This document shows, one piece after another, positions 47,420 to 56,491 of a stretch of 64,000 nucleotides of DNA. The stretch covers positions 62,001 to 126,000 of the forward strand of contig JAHBWY010000002.1 in assembly GCA_019636735.1 (NCBI GenBank), read 5' to 3'. This DNA is from Phycisphaeraceae bacterium. GTDB lineage: Bacteria; Planctomycetota; Phycisphaerae; Phycisphaerales; SM1A02. The translations under genes were made by a program, and so were the position numbers. The notes below the pieces were generated by a model, which saw nothing but the letters and a program-made list of their open reading frames with translations, was not told where the DNA came from and made no database searches. Every line of letters begins with the position of its first letter. Position 1 is the stretch's first letter.

Positions 47420-48547
47420 TCAGGGTGAGGTCAGCGCGTCGGGGTTGAGTCCGCGCAGGTCGTCGGCAACGAAGAGGCCGTCGCGTCGAATGACTGTGTC
47501 ATCGAAGGCGATGGTGCCTCCGCCATAGCTCGGTCGCTGAATGGAGACGAGATCCCAGTGAATCTCGCTCTTGTTGCCGTTGCTGGCCTCGTCGTAGCAG
47601 TTGCCGGGAGTGAAGTGGAAGCTGCCGGCGATCTTCTCATCGAAGAGGATGTCCTTCATCGGCTCCATGATGTAGGGGTTGAAACCAATCGCGAACTCGC
47701 CCACGAAGCGGGCGCCGGCGTCGGTGTCAAAGATCGCTTCCAGTGTCTTCTGATTCTGGTCGGCACGGCATGAGACGATGCGGCCGCCCTTGAACTCGAG
47801 CCGGATGTTCGAGAAGGAGTTGCCGTTGTAGATGGTCGGCGCGTTGAAGTGGATCACGCCTTCGACGCTCTCGCGGACCGGCGCGGTGAAGCACTCACCG
47901 TCGGGAATGTTGGCGTGGCCGCAGCAGGGCACCACGCCGATGCCCTTGATGCTGAATCGGAGATCCGTCTCGCCCGGCCCCTTGATGTGCACGCGATCAG
48001 TCGCACGCATGCGCGCCGCGAGCTTGTCCGCGGCGAGGGCCATGCGCGCGTAGTCGAGATTGCAGACATTGAAGTAGAAGTCCTCGAAGGCCTCGGTGCT
48101 CAGGCCCGCCAGTTGCGCCATCGACGGAGTGGGCCAGCGCAGGACGCACCATCGCGTGCATGGAACCCGCTGTTCGAAATGCACCGGCTTCTGATAGAGC
48201 TTGCCGACGCGCTGCATCTGGGCAGGATCGAGGCCCGCCATCTCGCTCACATTCTCCGAACCGCGAATGCCGATGTAGCACTGCATGCGCTTCATGCGCT
48301 CGCGGTCGTAATCGCCCCAGACGCGAAGGTTGTCCTCGGCGGCGTCCTTGTTCAGGGCCCGCATGATGCGCGTGCGTCGCAGAGCGACATGCGCATGTCC
48401 ACCTGCGCGGCGAGCCTCCTCGACCAATGCGATCGCGACCTCATCTGGGCAGTCAAAGGTCTCAATGAGCAGATGATCGCCCTTTGCCAGGCGAACGGAG
48501 TGTGCGATGAGGTTCTTGGTCAGAGTGCGGACGCGTGGGTCGATCAT
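47420..48547 (-). CDS. M29-type aminopeptidase
   Basis: This cytoplasmic metallopeptidase of 375 residues belongs to the thermophilic M29 family (AmpS/AmpT). Family features are the opening VRTLTKNLIAHSVRLAKGDHLLIETFD, the middle IGIRGSENVSEMAG, VHIKGPGETDLRFSIKGIG, the metal-binding DGECFTAPVRESVEG and the C-terminal EFAIGFNPYIMEP with FHFTPGNCYDEASNGNKSEIHWDLV, which carry the Glu, His and Asp ligands. It removes N-terminal residues from peptides. The start is ATG 48547, with TAGCAT 6 nt upstream. It is separated by 158 bp from the HAD gene on the same strand, so it is probably an independent unit. Confidence 0.9.
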   Translation of the reverse strand: MIDPRVRTLTKNLIAHSVRLAKGDHLLIETFDCPDEVAIALVEEARRAGGHAHVALRRTRIMRALNKDAAEDNLRVWGDYDRERMKRMQCYIGIRGSENVSEMAGLDPAQMQRVGKLYQKPVHFEQRVPCTRWCVLRWPTPSMAQLAGLSTEAFEDFYFNVCNLDYARMALAADKLAARMRATDRVHIKGPGETDLRFSIKGIGVVPCCGHANIPDGECFTAPVRESVEGVIHFNAPTIYNGNSFSNIRLEFKGGRIVSCRADQNQKTLEAIFDTDAGARFVGEFAIGFNPYIMEPMKDILFDEKIAGSFHFTPGNCYDEASNGNKSEIHWDLVSIQRPSYGGGTIAFDDTVIRRDGLFVADDLRGLNPDALTSP

Positions 48548-48553
48548 GGCCCG

Positions 48554-48559
48554 ATGCTA
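48554..48559 (-). promoter_or_regulatory. -10 element TAGCAT, leaderless type
   Basis: It lies 6 nt before ATG 48547, with CGGGCC between. There is no ribosome site. Confidence 0.6.
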
Positions 48560-48705
48560 CCGGCGCGGAGGACCTTGGTGGCGGGAGCACGATCGCCACG
48601 GCGAGGCCGAGTGCAGGGCCTCATGATCAACAGGGAGCTTCTCGGTGCCCTGCGGCGCTTCGCATCAACCCCGTGACGATCGGTCGTTCAGCGAGGCGCG
48701 TCGAC

Positions 48706-49578
48706 CTACGCGGTCGCTGGGCTGCGCCCGAGCAGGGCGTCGAGAGACTCGGGCGTTACGGCGAAGAAGTCATCGATGAGAAGATCGGCGTCGGCGAGCT
48801 CCGCGCGCGTCCGCCCGCGGGAGACGATGGCCACGCACCTCATGCCCGCGCGCCGCGCTGCCTCAACCCCGGGTGGCGCGTCCTCGAAGACGATGCACGC
48901 GCTCGGCGGAACCTGAAGTCGTTCGGCGGCCTTCAGGAAGACCTCGGGGTGAGGCTTGCCGTGGGTGACATCGGCTCCGGAGACGCAGCGATCAAAGGCG
49001 GACCCGCGGGAAAGGGCTGCGAGGAAGGCCTCGACATTGGCGGGCGGCGCAGAACTTCCCGCTCCAAGCTTCCAGCCCACCGCGCGGAGGGCCGTGAGAA
49101 GCTCAGGTGCCCCGCGCATGATTCGGGGTCTGGTCACGAAGCGGTCGCGAAAGAGCTCCTCCTTGCGCTCCGCGATGGCATGCAGCGCCGCGCCCGAAGG
49201 CGGGGGAAGACCGGCCTCCTTCCATAGCGCGGGAATGATCTCTTCGTTCCTTCGACCGAAGCTCCACGCGAATTGCGCCGGTGTGAGCGCGACACCGTGT
49301 TCGGCGCAGACCTGTCCCCAGGAGTCGAAGTGTTCTTCGAAGGTGTCAAAGAGCGTGCCGTCGAGATCGAAGATCGCAGCACGAAGGGTGCCATCGGAGC
49401 CCGATGCCGCCGAGGCGCTCGACTGGTGCAGCGTGCGGCCGTCACCTGAAGCACTCGGCGATCGCGGCGAGGCTTCCGAGTCGTGGGCGCGTGGAGTTGT
49501 GGCGCTTCGCGTCGCGGAGCCGTGGTCGGCGGCCGTCGCTGCGGGTGTACCGCAGTTCGCTCGACGCTCGCTGCTCAT
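48706..49578 (-). CDS. HAD-superfamily phosphatase or phosphoglucomutase-like
   Basis: This protein has 290 residues. The first 65 are Ser/Ala-rich and disordered, then the HAD core begins: AAIFDLDGTLFDTFEEHFDSW (motif I DxD), GAGSSAPPANVEAFL (motif II), GKPHPEVFLKAAERL (motif III Lys) and CIVFEDAPPGVEAARRAGM (motif IV). This is the beta-phosphoglucomutase/phosphoglycolate phosphatase branch; the substrate cannot be read. The start overlaps the stop of the threonine aldolase gene by four bases (ATGA). A later start just before the DLDG motif is possible because the N-terminal part is unlike known HADs. Confidence 0.85.
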   Translation of the reverse strand: MSSERRANCGTPAATAADHGSATRSATTPRAHDSEASPRSPSASGDGRTLHQSSASAASGSDGTLRAAIFDLDGTLFDTFEEHFDSWGQVCAEHGVALTPAQFAWSFGRRNEEIIPALWKEAGLPPPSGAALHAIAERKEELFRDRFVTRPRIMRGAPELLTALRAVGWKLGAGSSAPPANVEAFLAALSRGSAFDRCVSGADVTHGKPHPEVFLKAAERLQVPPSACIVFEDAPPGVEAARRAGMRCVAIVSRGRTRAELADADLLIDDFFAVTPESLDALLGRSPATA

Positions 49579-50648
49579 TGGTGCCCCGCCCGTGCTGCGG
49601 CCTGCGGCACGGCGCGCAGCGCCTCGCGGATGATCTCGATGGCGCGATCGATATCCGACTCGCTGACATCGAGATGCGTGACGGCTCGCAGTCGTTGCGG
49701 TCCCATGGGAATGAGCCGAACGCCGCGCTCCGCAAGCCGAAAGGCCGCGTCGCGAGCTGTGCCGATTCGAGGGTCCACCCGGAAGAAGACCATGTTCGTG
49801 GGAATGGCCTTGGGTTCGATCTCCAGTGCGAGACCGTCGACCTCTCGGAGCCCTTCGGCGAGGCGACGGGCGTTCGCGTGATCACTCGCCAATCGATCGA
49901 TGTGGTGATCGAGCGCCCAGATGGCGGCGGCGGCGAGCAGGCCCGACTGGCGCATGCCTCCCCCGAACATCTTGCGAAATCTCCGCGCCCGCTCGATCCA
50001 GTCGCGCGGTCCCGCGAGTGCACTTCCCACCGGGCACCCGAGTCCTTTCGAGAAGCAGAGACTCACGCTCCGGGCTTCCGATGCGAAGTCGCGCATCGAG
50101 TAGCCCGCAGCCACGGCAGCGTTCGCGAGTCGCGCGCCATCAACATGGAGATGAAGCGACGCCTCGCGAGCCTCGCGGGCCACCGCCTTGAACTCCTCGA
50201 GTGACCACACCGTGCCGCCACCCCGATTGTGGGTGTTCTCCGCGACCACCATGCGGCTCTTCGGCGAGTGGATGTCACCGCCGCGAATGGCCGCTCGCAG
50301 CGAGTCGGCATCAAAACGCCCGCCTGGTCCATCAAGGCCAAGAATCATGCACCCGGAGAGCGCAGCCGGAGCCGCCGTCTCATAGTGAATGATGTGGCTC
50401 TCCCGATGCGCGATGATCTCATCGCCCGGCTCACACGCGCAACGGATAGCCAATTGGTTCGCCATCGTTCCACTGGGGGTGAAGAGCGCGGCCTCGTGAC
50501 CGAGGAGCGCGGCGACCTTCGATTCGAGCGCCGCCACGGTGGGTTCATCGCCGAGCACATCATCACCAAGCTCGGCGTGGCGCATCGCCCCCCACATGGC
50601 TGGCGTGGGGCGTGTCACCGTGTCCGAGCGGAGGTCAATCGAGTGCAC
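49575..50648 (-). CDS. ltaE: Low-specificity L-threonine aldolase
   Basis: This is a 357-residue PLP enzyme that splits threonine or allo-threonine into glycine and acetaldehyde. It starts IDLRSDTVTRPTPAMWGAM, has GDDVLGDEPTV, LFTPSGTMANQLAI, the Asp in LHLHVDGARLANAAVA and the PLP lysine in SLCFSKGLGCPVGSALAG. Residues and length match LtaE. The start is GTG 50648, with TACGCT 6 nt upstream. The HAD gene overlaps its end, so the two are translated together, perhaps for glycine or serine metabolism. Confidence 0.93.
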   Translation of the reverse strand: MHSIDLRSDTVTRPTPAMWGAMRHAELGDDVLGDEPTVAALESKVAALLGHEAALFTPSGTMANQLAIRCACEPGDEIIAHRESHIIHYETAAPAALSGCMILGLDGPGGRFDADSLRAAIRGGDIHSPKSRMVVAENTHNRGGGTVWSLEEFKAVAREAREASLHLHVDGARLANAAVAAGYSMRDFASEARSVSLCFSKGLGCPVGSALAGPRDWIERARRFRKMFGGGMRQSGLLAAAAIWALDHHIDRLASDHANARRLAEGLREVDGLALEIEPKAIPTNMVFFRVDPRIGTARDAAFRLAERGVRLIPMGPQRLRAVTHLDVSESDIDRAIEIIREALRAVPQAAARAGHQ

Positions 50649-50654
50649 GGAGGC

Positions 50655-50660
50655 AGCGTA
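50655..50660 (-). promoter_or_regulatory. -10 element TACGCT, leaderless type
   Basis: It lies 6 nt before the GTG start of ltaE at 50648, which supports that non-ATG start. Confidence 0.55.
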
Positions 50661-50791
50661 CGCCGCTCTGGAGCCGGGTGATCGGTGCGGATCGACCGCA
50701 CGCCCTGGGTAGGGGGTGGCCTCTGGACCATGGCCACTTCCGAGCGCCGCTCGATCCAGTTCAGCGGTCCTTTCGGCCGATAGTTCAAGGC

Positions 50792-53290
50792 ATGAGAGTG
50801 GTGCCCCCGACTTGGTTGACGGCGATGGCCTCGGGCGCGGTGGTCGCGCTCGGCCACGGCTTCGTCGGCCAGATCGAGGGCGCGGCGACTCTCACCCCCG
50901 AGCCGATGGGCGCTCGCGCCGTGAGCGCCGACCAGGCGCATGCGCCCCTCGCACCGCATCGCGTCGCGACCTTCACCTTTGAACCCGATCCTGCGCTGCC
51001 GCGAGAACTTCCCGCGGGGCTCTATCGCCTGCTCTCGCGCGACTCCGCTCGTGAAGGTCTCCCGCCATTCGGTGGCGTGGGGAGCACGGAAGTCATCGGT
51101 GCTCAGGGCGGATGGGCGCTTCGCTTCGCACTGGCTGGTGGTGCGATGGCCGTGGCGACGGAGCCGGCGATCATCCCGGTCCTCGCCGATGAAGTCATTG
51201 AAGCATCAGTGTTGGTGCAGACCCAGGGCGTCGAACGCTCCTGCGTGCGGTTGGTCATTCGCGCACTCGATGCCTCTCTCGAGCCTATCCCGGACGCGCA
51301 ATGGGAGGCTTCGGGGCGTGCAATCCAGGGTTGGCAGCGCCTCCTGATTCGCAGCGGCCCGGCGCCGGCCGGGTCGCGCTCGATGGAGGTCGCGATGGAG
51401 GTCACGCCCTGCCTGCCCGACGATCCGACGGGCGATGTCGCCGGAAGCGTCATCTTCGACAACCTCGAGATCTGGCGCGTCCCGCGCGTGACCATCGGAC
51501 TCGATCGCGCCGGCGCGCGCCCGGGACCCTCACCGCGCGCTGTGACCGTGCAGGTGAACGACCCACTCGGCGCCGCCATGACGCGTGGGGTTCTCCGCGA
51601 CGCCGATGGCCGCGTCCGCGTCGAGTGGAGTGCCACGGGCGAAGCACATTACGAAGTGGAAGTGCCGCCCCTCGGCCTCGGCGCGTTCGAAGTCGAAGTG
51701 GAGGCTCTCTCCGGGACGCGCTCACTCGACCGAGTCCGCATGCCCTTCGCCATCATCGAGCCCGACGAGCGTTCGGAGTCGAGGCGAGTACCGATCGGAG
51801 GGAGCGAGCAGCGCGCGTTGGTGCGCATGGGGCTCTGGCTCGATCGCGAGCGCCTGCTGGATCGCGCGGACGCTGTACATGCGTGCAGTGTGATTGGGCC
51901 CGACTTCGTGGTCATCGATGTCGGTGATGGTCGCCTCGCGCCATCAATCGGGCTTTCGCTTGCGGAGACCAGACTCCTCGTCGATGACCTGATGCTTGCG
52001 GGAGTCGAGCCGATTCTCCGCATCAGTCGCGTGCCTGCATCGCTCGCGCCGCTGTGGCACCTGGAGCAGGATGATCCCGCAGGTGTCTTTCTCCGAGAGG
52101 ACGATGCGTGGCGCGAGGTCTATGGTGCGTGGTTCGAGCGCTTCGGGCATCTCGTCTCGCGTTGGATGGTCGCTGGCAGCGACGCGGGGCGATCGACGAT
52201 CGTGACGACGCTCGATGGATTGGTTCCCGGCTTTGAAGAGATCAGCTCGACACTGCGCGTGGTGGACACCACCGGTGATGGGGCGCGCACCACCGCCGAC
52301 TTGACGGCCCTCGAGCTCATCCGCCACTGGCAGGAGGGCGCGTCGATGATCGCCGTGCGTGGCGCGCTCGATCCCGAGCCCGCTGCAGCGGCGCTGGCGC
52401 TCCGTGGTCTGACGAGCGCCGCACGGGGTGTGCGCTCGGTGGCCACGCTCGATGCGGGAAGTGATCTTGAGTGCCTGCTCCTCTCATCCGACGAAGCGGC
52501 CCGGGTCCTTGCCTGGCGACGCGACGGCGGCGCCGCGCGAGCGCTCTCACTGCCCTTCGACGGGGGCGTTCTCGCGGCGCGGGATGCGCTTGGCGTGCCC
52601 ATGCCGCTTGAGCGTCGCCAGGGGGCCGTCGAGGCAGTCATCGGCTCGACGCCAGTGATCATCGACGGCGTGGATCCACTCCTCGGTGCGTTCCTTTCGA
52701 AGCTGCGCTTTGAGCCCGCAGCACTCGAGGGGTCGACCGCGGAGCAGCGTCTTGCCGTGCGTCTCGTGAATCCATGGGATGTGACGATGGAGGGCACGCT
52801 TCGCTTCGTCGCGCCGGTCGACTGGTCGTTCATTCCGCGCATGCGACGCTTCTCGCTGCCGCCGGGAGCATCGGGTGAGGTCATCGTGAGTGTGACCCTC
52901 CCGCGCACGCAGCCATCCGGCGCGACGCGCGTTGGTATCGAGCTCGAGTTCACGGCCGATCGCGGTCATGCGCTGCGCGTTGATCCGCCGGTCGCGATCG
53001 AGGTTCGCGACTTCACCTGCGAGGCCCTCCTGCGTCCCATCACCCTTGCCGATGGTCGCCCCGGCGCCGTCGTCGACCTGGTCCTCGTCAATCGCTCCGA
53101 TCGCCCTCTCGAACTGGAGTCGATCCTCTCGACCACCTCGGGCACGGCGCGGCGCGATGGTCCGATCCGACTCGAGCCCGGTGCGCGGGCGAAGCGCAGC
53201 GTGCGCCTCGATGAGCCGATCTCCGGCGCCATCCTGCTCTCGGTCAATCAGACCAACGGCCCGCTGCGTCTTGTGCGCGTGCTGCGATAG
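50792..53290 (+). CDS. Large exported protein with beta-sandwich C-terminus
   Basis: This protein has 832 residues. The ATG 50792 leads into a hydrophobic signal (LTAMASGAVVALGHGFVG). Residues 40-230 look like a carbohydrate-binding-type beta-sandwich (GWALRFALAGG, VIFDNLEIWRVP). The middle (about 340-600) contains DDLMLAGVEPILRISRVPASL and resembles the barrel-like part of glycoside-hydrolase-related proteins, but without a recognised catalytic pair. About 640-830 are NEW3-like modules: RLAVRLVNPWDVTMEGTLRF and SLPPGASGEVIVSVTLP. It is probably a surface or periplasmic polysaccharide-related protein. It stops immediately before the convergent gene at 53291. Family and function are not certain. 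Confidence 0.65.
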   Translation: MRVVPPTWLTAMASGAVVALGHGFVGQIEGAATLTPEPMGARAVSADQAHAPLAPHRVATFTFEPDPALPRELPAGLYRLLSRDSAREGLPPFGGVGSTEVIGAQGGWALRFALAGGAMAVATEPAIIPVLADEVIEASVLVQTQGVERSCVRLVIRALDASLEPIPDAQWEASGRAIQGWQRLLIRSGPAPAGSRSMEVAMEVTPCLPDDPTGDVAGSVIFDNLEIWRVPRVTIGLDRAGARPGPSPRAVTVQVNDPLGAAMTRGVLRDADGRVRVEWSATGEAHYEVEVPPLGLGAFEVEVEALSGTRSLDRVRMPFAIIEPDERSESRRVPIGGSEQRALVRMGLWLDRERLLDRADAVHACSVIGPDFVVIDVGDGRLAPSIGLSLAETRLLVDDLMLAGVEPILRISRVPASLAPLWHLEQDDPAGVFLREDDAWREVYGAWFERFGHLVSRWMVAGSDAGRSTIVTTLDGLVPGFEEISSTLRVVDTTGDGARTTADLTALELIRHWQEGASMIAVRGALDPEPAAAALALRGLTSAARGVRSVATLDAGSDLECLLLSSDEAARVLAWRRDGGAARALSLPFDGGVLAARDALGVPMPLERRQGAVEAVIGSTPVIIDGVDPLLGAFLSKLRFEPAALEGSTAEQRLAVRLVNPWDVTMEGTLRFVAPVDWSFIPRMRRFSLPPGASGEVIVSVTLPRTQPSGATRVGIELEFTADRGHALRVDPPVAIEVRDFTCEALLRPITLADGRPGAVVDLVLVNRSDRPLELESILSTTSGTARRDGPIRLEPGARAKRSVRLDEPISGAILLSVNQTNGPLRLVRVLR

Positions 53291-53935
53291 CTACCACGGC
53301 TGACCCGAGGGCGCTCGCCCGGCGATGGCCACCGCCGCCAGCCGTCGAATGCGCCACTGACCGTCGGCACCCGGCACGACTTCGATGAGCCATGTACTCG
53401 GCACCGGCCCGAAACTCGAGGCAGTGGTCGTGATGCAACCGAACTCGGCGACGGCGCCGCCGGTCACGGGGCCGGCGCGCAGCCGCGTGACGCTGTTGGA
53501 CTCGATCCGATGTTGACGACCCAGAGACTCGATGCCCTGATCGATGATCCGCCACTCGAGTCCGATTGAGGTGAGCGAACCGAAGTGAATGGACGCGTCT
53601 TCCTCGAAGAGCGCCCGCATGGCGTTGAGATTGGCGGTCTCCGCGGCCTCGATCAACTCGTTCGCCACGCGACGGGCATGCTCCGCCGGCGTCGTGACCA
53701 GGGTGGCGGTGATGAAGATGACCACGCCGGCCGCGACGCACCCCGCCGCGCCGAGCAGGAGCCGTCGATCCTCTCGATCGATGGCGAATCGAAGCAAAGC
53801 TACGGCGGCAACTGCCAGAATGATGACCGCAGGCCACGGATTCTCAAGCAGGTAGCGCGTGAAGAAGCCTGGATCGGGAGCGGAGGTCACCCCCAAACCG
53901 TAGCAGGCGGCGGCGGCCTTCGGCGTCCCCTTCAT
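53291..53935 (-). CDS. Membrane protein with NTF2-like domain
   Basis: This protein has 214 residues. Two hydrophobic helices (about 33-50 and 60-82) are followed by a soluble domain that begins ARRVANELIEAAETANLNAMRALFEEDASIHFG, the pattern of SnoaL/NTF2-like domains, and ends WLIEVVPGADGQWRIRRL. The ligand is unknown. Its stop codon is directly next to the stop of the convergent exported protein, leaving no spacer for terminators. A GTG at 53890 in frame is an alternative start that removes a non-membrane N-terminus. It is divergent from the fusion gene at 53963 with only 27 bp between. Confidence 0.65.
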   Translation of the reverse strand: MKGTPKAAAACYGLGVTSAPDPGFFTRYLLENPWPAVIILAVAAVALLRFAIDREDRRLLLGAAGCVAAGVVIFITATLVTTPAEHARRVANELIEAAETANLNAMRALFEEDASIHFGSLTSIGLEWRIIDQGIESLGRQHRIESNSVTRLRAGPVTGGAVAEFGCITTTASSFGPVPSTWLIEVVPGADGQWRIRRLAAVAIAGRAPSGQPW

Positions 53936-53948
53936 GGAAGCGGGGGAG

Positions 53949-53954
53949 TATCGT
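53949..53954 (+). promoter_or_regulatory. -10 element TATCGT, leaderless type
   Basis: It lies 8 nt before ATG 53963, inside the 27-bp spacer to the divergent gene. Confidence 0.4.
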
Positions 53955-53962
53955 CACCGCTG

Positions 53963-56452
53963 ATGGAGTCCGCCGACACCACCCTTCAGGAAGCGCGCCG
54001 GGCCATGGCCGCGCTTCTGGGTCGGAGCGCCGGTTCACTCCCGCGCGTTCCCGGAGTCCTGCTGGGCGCCGGCCCCTCGCTCTCGTGCGTGCTGCCCGCG
54101 CTTGAAGCTCCGATCAAGGCGAGGCATGCGCTCGCCCTCGCGGCGCCATCGGTGGCCGACGCACTCCATCGCCGGCGCCTCCCCATCCTGACGCTCGCGC
54201 GACTGGCCGAAGCTCCGTGGTCGGTTCGGGGCGCTCTGACGCTTGAAGCGCTCGGTTGCAATCCGATCATCCTTGCCGGCTTCGATCTCGCCTTCACCGA
54301 CGGGCTCTTCTGCGCCGCGGAGCACGAACTTCATCGCGAGTGGGCTTGTGAATTGGGTCCCTTCCGGACCATCGAGAACCTCCACACGGCGGCCGTGCTC
54401 TCCGCGGGAGTCGTTGAGGATACGGCTCGCACTCCCGATGGCACACGGAGCACTCGACGGCTGCGCGCCGAACGCAGCGCCCTCGATCGCCTCATCGAGT
54501 CCCTTCGCGGATCGGGACGCGAGGTGATCGAGATCGACCCGCACGCGGCCCGGCATGCGGCGACGATCAAGAAGATCGTGACGACGCGTCTCGTGGAGCG
54601 ACAGCCGATCGAGTTGCCGCAGATCGCAGCAATGCAAGTCTCCGGTGATGCACTTTCGGTGGAGTCGAGATTTGGAACCGGTGCGAGTCTTGCAGATCTG
54701 CAGCATGAGTACGCCGGAGCGCAGGTATCGCGAAGGGAGCCATTGTCTTCCACCGCAACCAGCGGCCCCCTCACCGTCGAGGTGCGCGCCATGCCTCGTT
54801 TGGCCGCCGTGATTGCCTGTGACCCGGAGCGTGGTGGAACGGGTGTTCCCCGCCACCTCGACTCGGAGTTCGCAGGACGCACGGTGCTCTCAGCGACACT
54901 GGAGCGCCTCGGTCGCGTAGAAGGGGTGGAGCGGATCATCCTGCTGGTACCGACGGATTTCGACCCCCGCCCGCTCTTTGATCCTCGGCGCATCTCGCTC
55001 CCGGTCGAGGTCGAAGCCTGTGGTCGGTCGCCCTACCCCGAGGAGATCAGCGTCATCCGGACGGCGCGTCTCTGGGCCGACTCCGCGTGGCGCGGTGGAG
55101 TCAACGGTGCATGTGTCTGGGACGAAGTGGTCGCACCCGCCGCAACCTGTGCGGCGCTCGAGCGGCGCGGCCTCGATGCGGCGCTCATCTGTGGACCAGA
55201 TTGGCCCGTCATCATGATCGACGGTCTTGGTGGCGCCGACGAGGTGGTCGCGCGCTATCGCTCGGCGATGGGCGAGCTCGACATGACCTATGCGCCGGCG
55301 CCGCCAGGGCTTGGTGCGTGTGTCGTCGGGCGGCCTCTGCTTGAGGCGCTCGCGTTGCGACGGGGCCCGCGGCTCCTCGGCGAGCGCATCGATCGCGAGC
55401 CGATCACGCGCGAGGACCCGTCGGCGGTGCTGCCCGTCGATCGCATTCGGCGCAGCATGGTGCGCGCGGTGCTCGACTCGATGCGCGCCAAGCTCCGGAT
55501 GCGAAGGGGCATCGAACCCATCGTGGTCGACGGAGCTTCAGGCGAGACGATCGATCACATCGGCGGGTGGTCCGTCGTCGAGGCGCTCGAGCACCAGTTC
55601 TTCAACCTGCCTCCCGCCTTCGTTCCGCAGCATCTCATCATCGAGCTCAACACGGGCCGCCGCGCCTCCGGGTCATTCAGTCCCCACCGGGTCGGGAGCA
55701 TCCAGCGCCCGCCGATGACCGAGCGCCTGCTTGAAGCGATCCTCGATGAGGTCGCGGCGCCGCGCGATGTGGTCATCACCTTCGGTCATGTCGGCGATCC
55801 CCTCTGGCACCCCGAGTTGCCGAAGTTCATCCGCATGGCCCACTGGGCCGGGGCTCGGGCGGTGCATGTGCGAACGGAACTGCTTGCCGATCAGCCGCGC
55901 ATCGAGGCGATGCTCGCGGCGGGGCCGGATGTCATCAGCATCGATCTGCACGCCTGCACATCACCGGCGTACCGCGCGCTCATGGGTGCACATCCGCTGG
56001 AGCGGGTGCTGGCCAACATCGAGTCGATGCTGGCTCGCCTGGGGTCTGCCGACCCCGCCCTTCGCCTTCCTCTGATCGTGCCGCGACTTCAGAGGCGCGG
56101 CGCGAATGTCGGCGACATCGAACGCTTCGTCATGACATGGCGTCAACGCCTGGGAACGGCCATCGTCGAGGGTATTCCCCGTTTCGCGGAGAGCCCCGAG
56201 CGCGAAGTGGACCCGCTCATTCCGGCGGAGGTCCCGCTCGAGTCGATCCGCCGCGAGGGAGCGCGGCGCATGGTTGTTCTCTCCGATGGCCGGGTGCCGC
56301 TGAGTGAACTCGACCTCGTCGCGGAGCAGACGATCGCGTCGATTCAGCGCGGCGGCGTCTTCGAGGTGTGGCGGGATGTGATGAGCCGACGACGGCAGCG
56401 AGGTCGGGATCCGACGAAGATTCCCAATGACTTGCGCTGCTGGCAGCCCTAG
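53963..56452 (+). CDS. Three-domain fusion: DUF115-like, SpsF-like nucleotidyltransferase, cysteine-less radical-SAM/SPASM-like
   Basis: This protein has 829 residues. Residues about 28-150 match the core of DUF115/MptE-like (flagellin-glycosylation Maf) domains: GVLLGAGPSL and EALGCNPIILAGFDLAFTDG. Residues 278-470 match SpsF-type cytidylyltransferases: AAVIACDPERGGTG, AGRTVLSATLERL, ERIILLVPT. Residues 550-700 follow a radical-SAM barrel: PQHLIIELNTG, ITFGHVGDPLWHPELPKFIRMA, VISIDLHACTSPAYRALMG. The CxxxCxxC cluster motif is gone: the three positions are about R566, G570 and S573. Residues 768-810 keep a SPASM outline (MVVLSDGRVPLSELD, FEVWRDVM) without its cysteines. It is probably a non-redox descendant acting in surface-sugar assembly. 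The upstream extension of the frame is rejected; TATCGT supports ATG 53963. Confidence 0.7.
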   Translation: MESADTTLQEARRAMAALLGRSAGSLPRVPGVLLGAGPSLSCVLPALEAPIKARHALALAAPSVADALHRRRLPILTLARLAEAPWSVRGALTLEALGCNPIILAGFDLAFTDGLFCAAEHELHREWACELGPFRTIENLHTAAVLSAGVVEDTARTPDGTRSTRRLRAERSALDRLIESLRGSGREVIEIDPHAARHAATIKKIVTTRLVERQPIELPQIAAMQVSGDALSVESRFGTGASLADLQHEYAGAQVSRREPLSSTATSGPLTVEVRAMPRLAAVIACDPERGGTGVPRHLDSEFAGRTVLSATLERLGRVEGVERIILLVPTDFDPRPLFDPRRISLPVEVEACGRSPYPEEISVIRTARLWADSAWRGGVNGACVWDEVVAPAATCAALERRGLDAALICGPDWPVIMIDGLGGADEVVARYRSAMGELDMTYAPAPPGLGACVVGRPLLEALALRRGPRLLGERIDREPITREDPSAVLPVDRIRRSMVRAVLDSMRAKLRMRRGIEPIVVDGASGETIDHIGGWSVVEALEHQFFNLPPAFVPQHLIIELNTGRRASGSFSPHRVGSIQRPPMTERLLEAILDEVAAPRDVVITFGHVGDPLWHPELPKFIRMAHWAGARAVHVRTELLADQPRIEAMLAAGPDVISIDLHACTSPAYRALMGAHPLERVLANIESMLARLGSADPALRLPLIVPRLQRRGANVGDIERFVMTWRQRLGTAIVEGIPRFAESPEREVDPLIPAEVPLESIRREGARRMVVLSDGRVPLSELDLVAEQTIASIQRGGVFEVWRDVMSRRRQRGRDPTKIPNDLRCWQP

Positions 56453-56478
56453 CGGATCTCGGCCGGGCCGAACGGGCC

Positions 56479-56484
56479 TACGAT
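56479..56484 (+). promoter_or_regulatory. -10 element TACGAT, leaderless type
   Basis: It lies 7 nt before ATG 56492; no ribosome site. Confidence 0.55.
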
Positions 56485-56491
56485 CTTCGCA

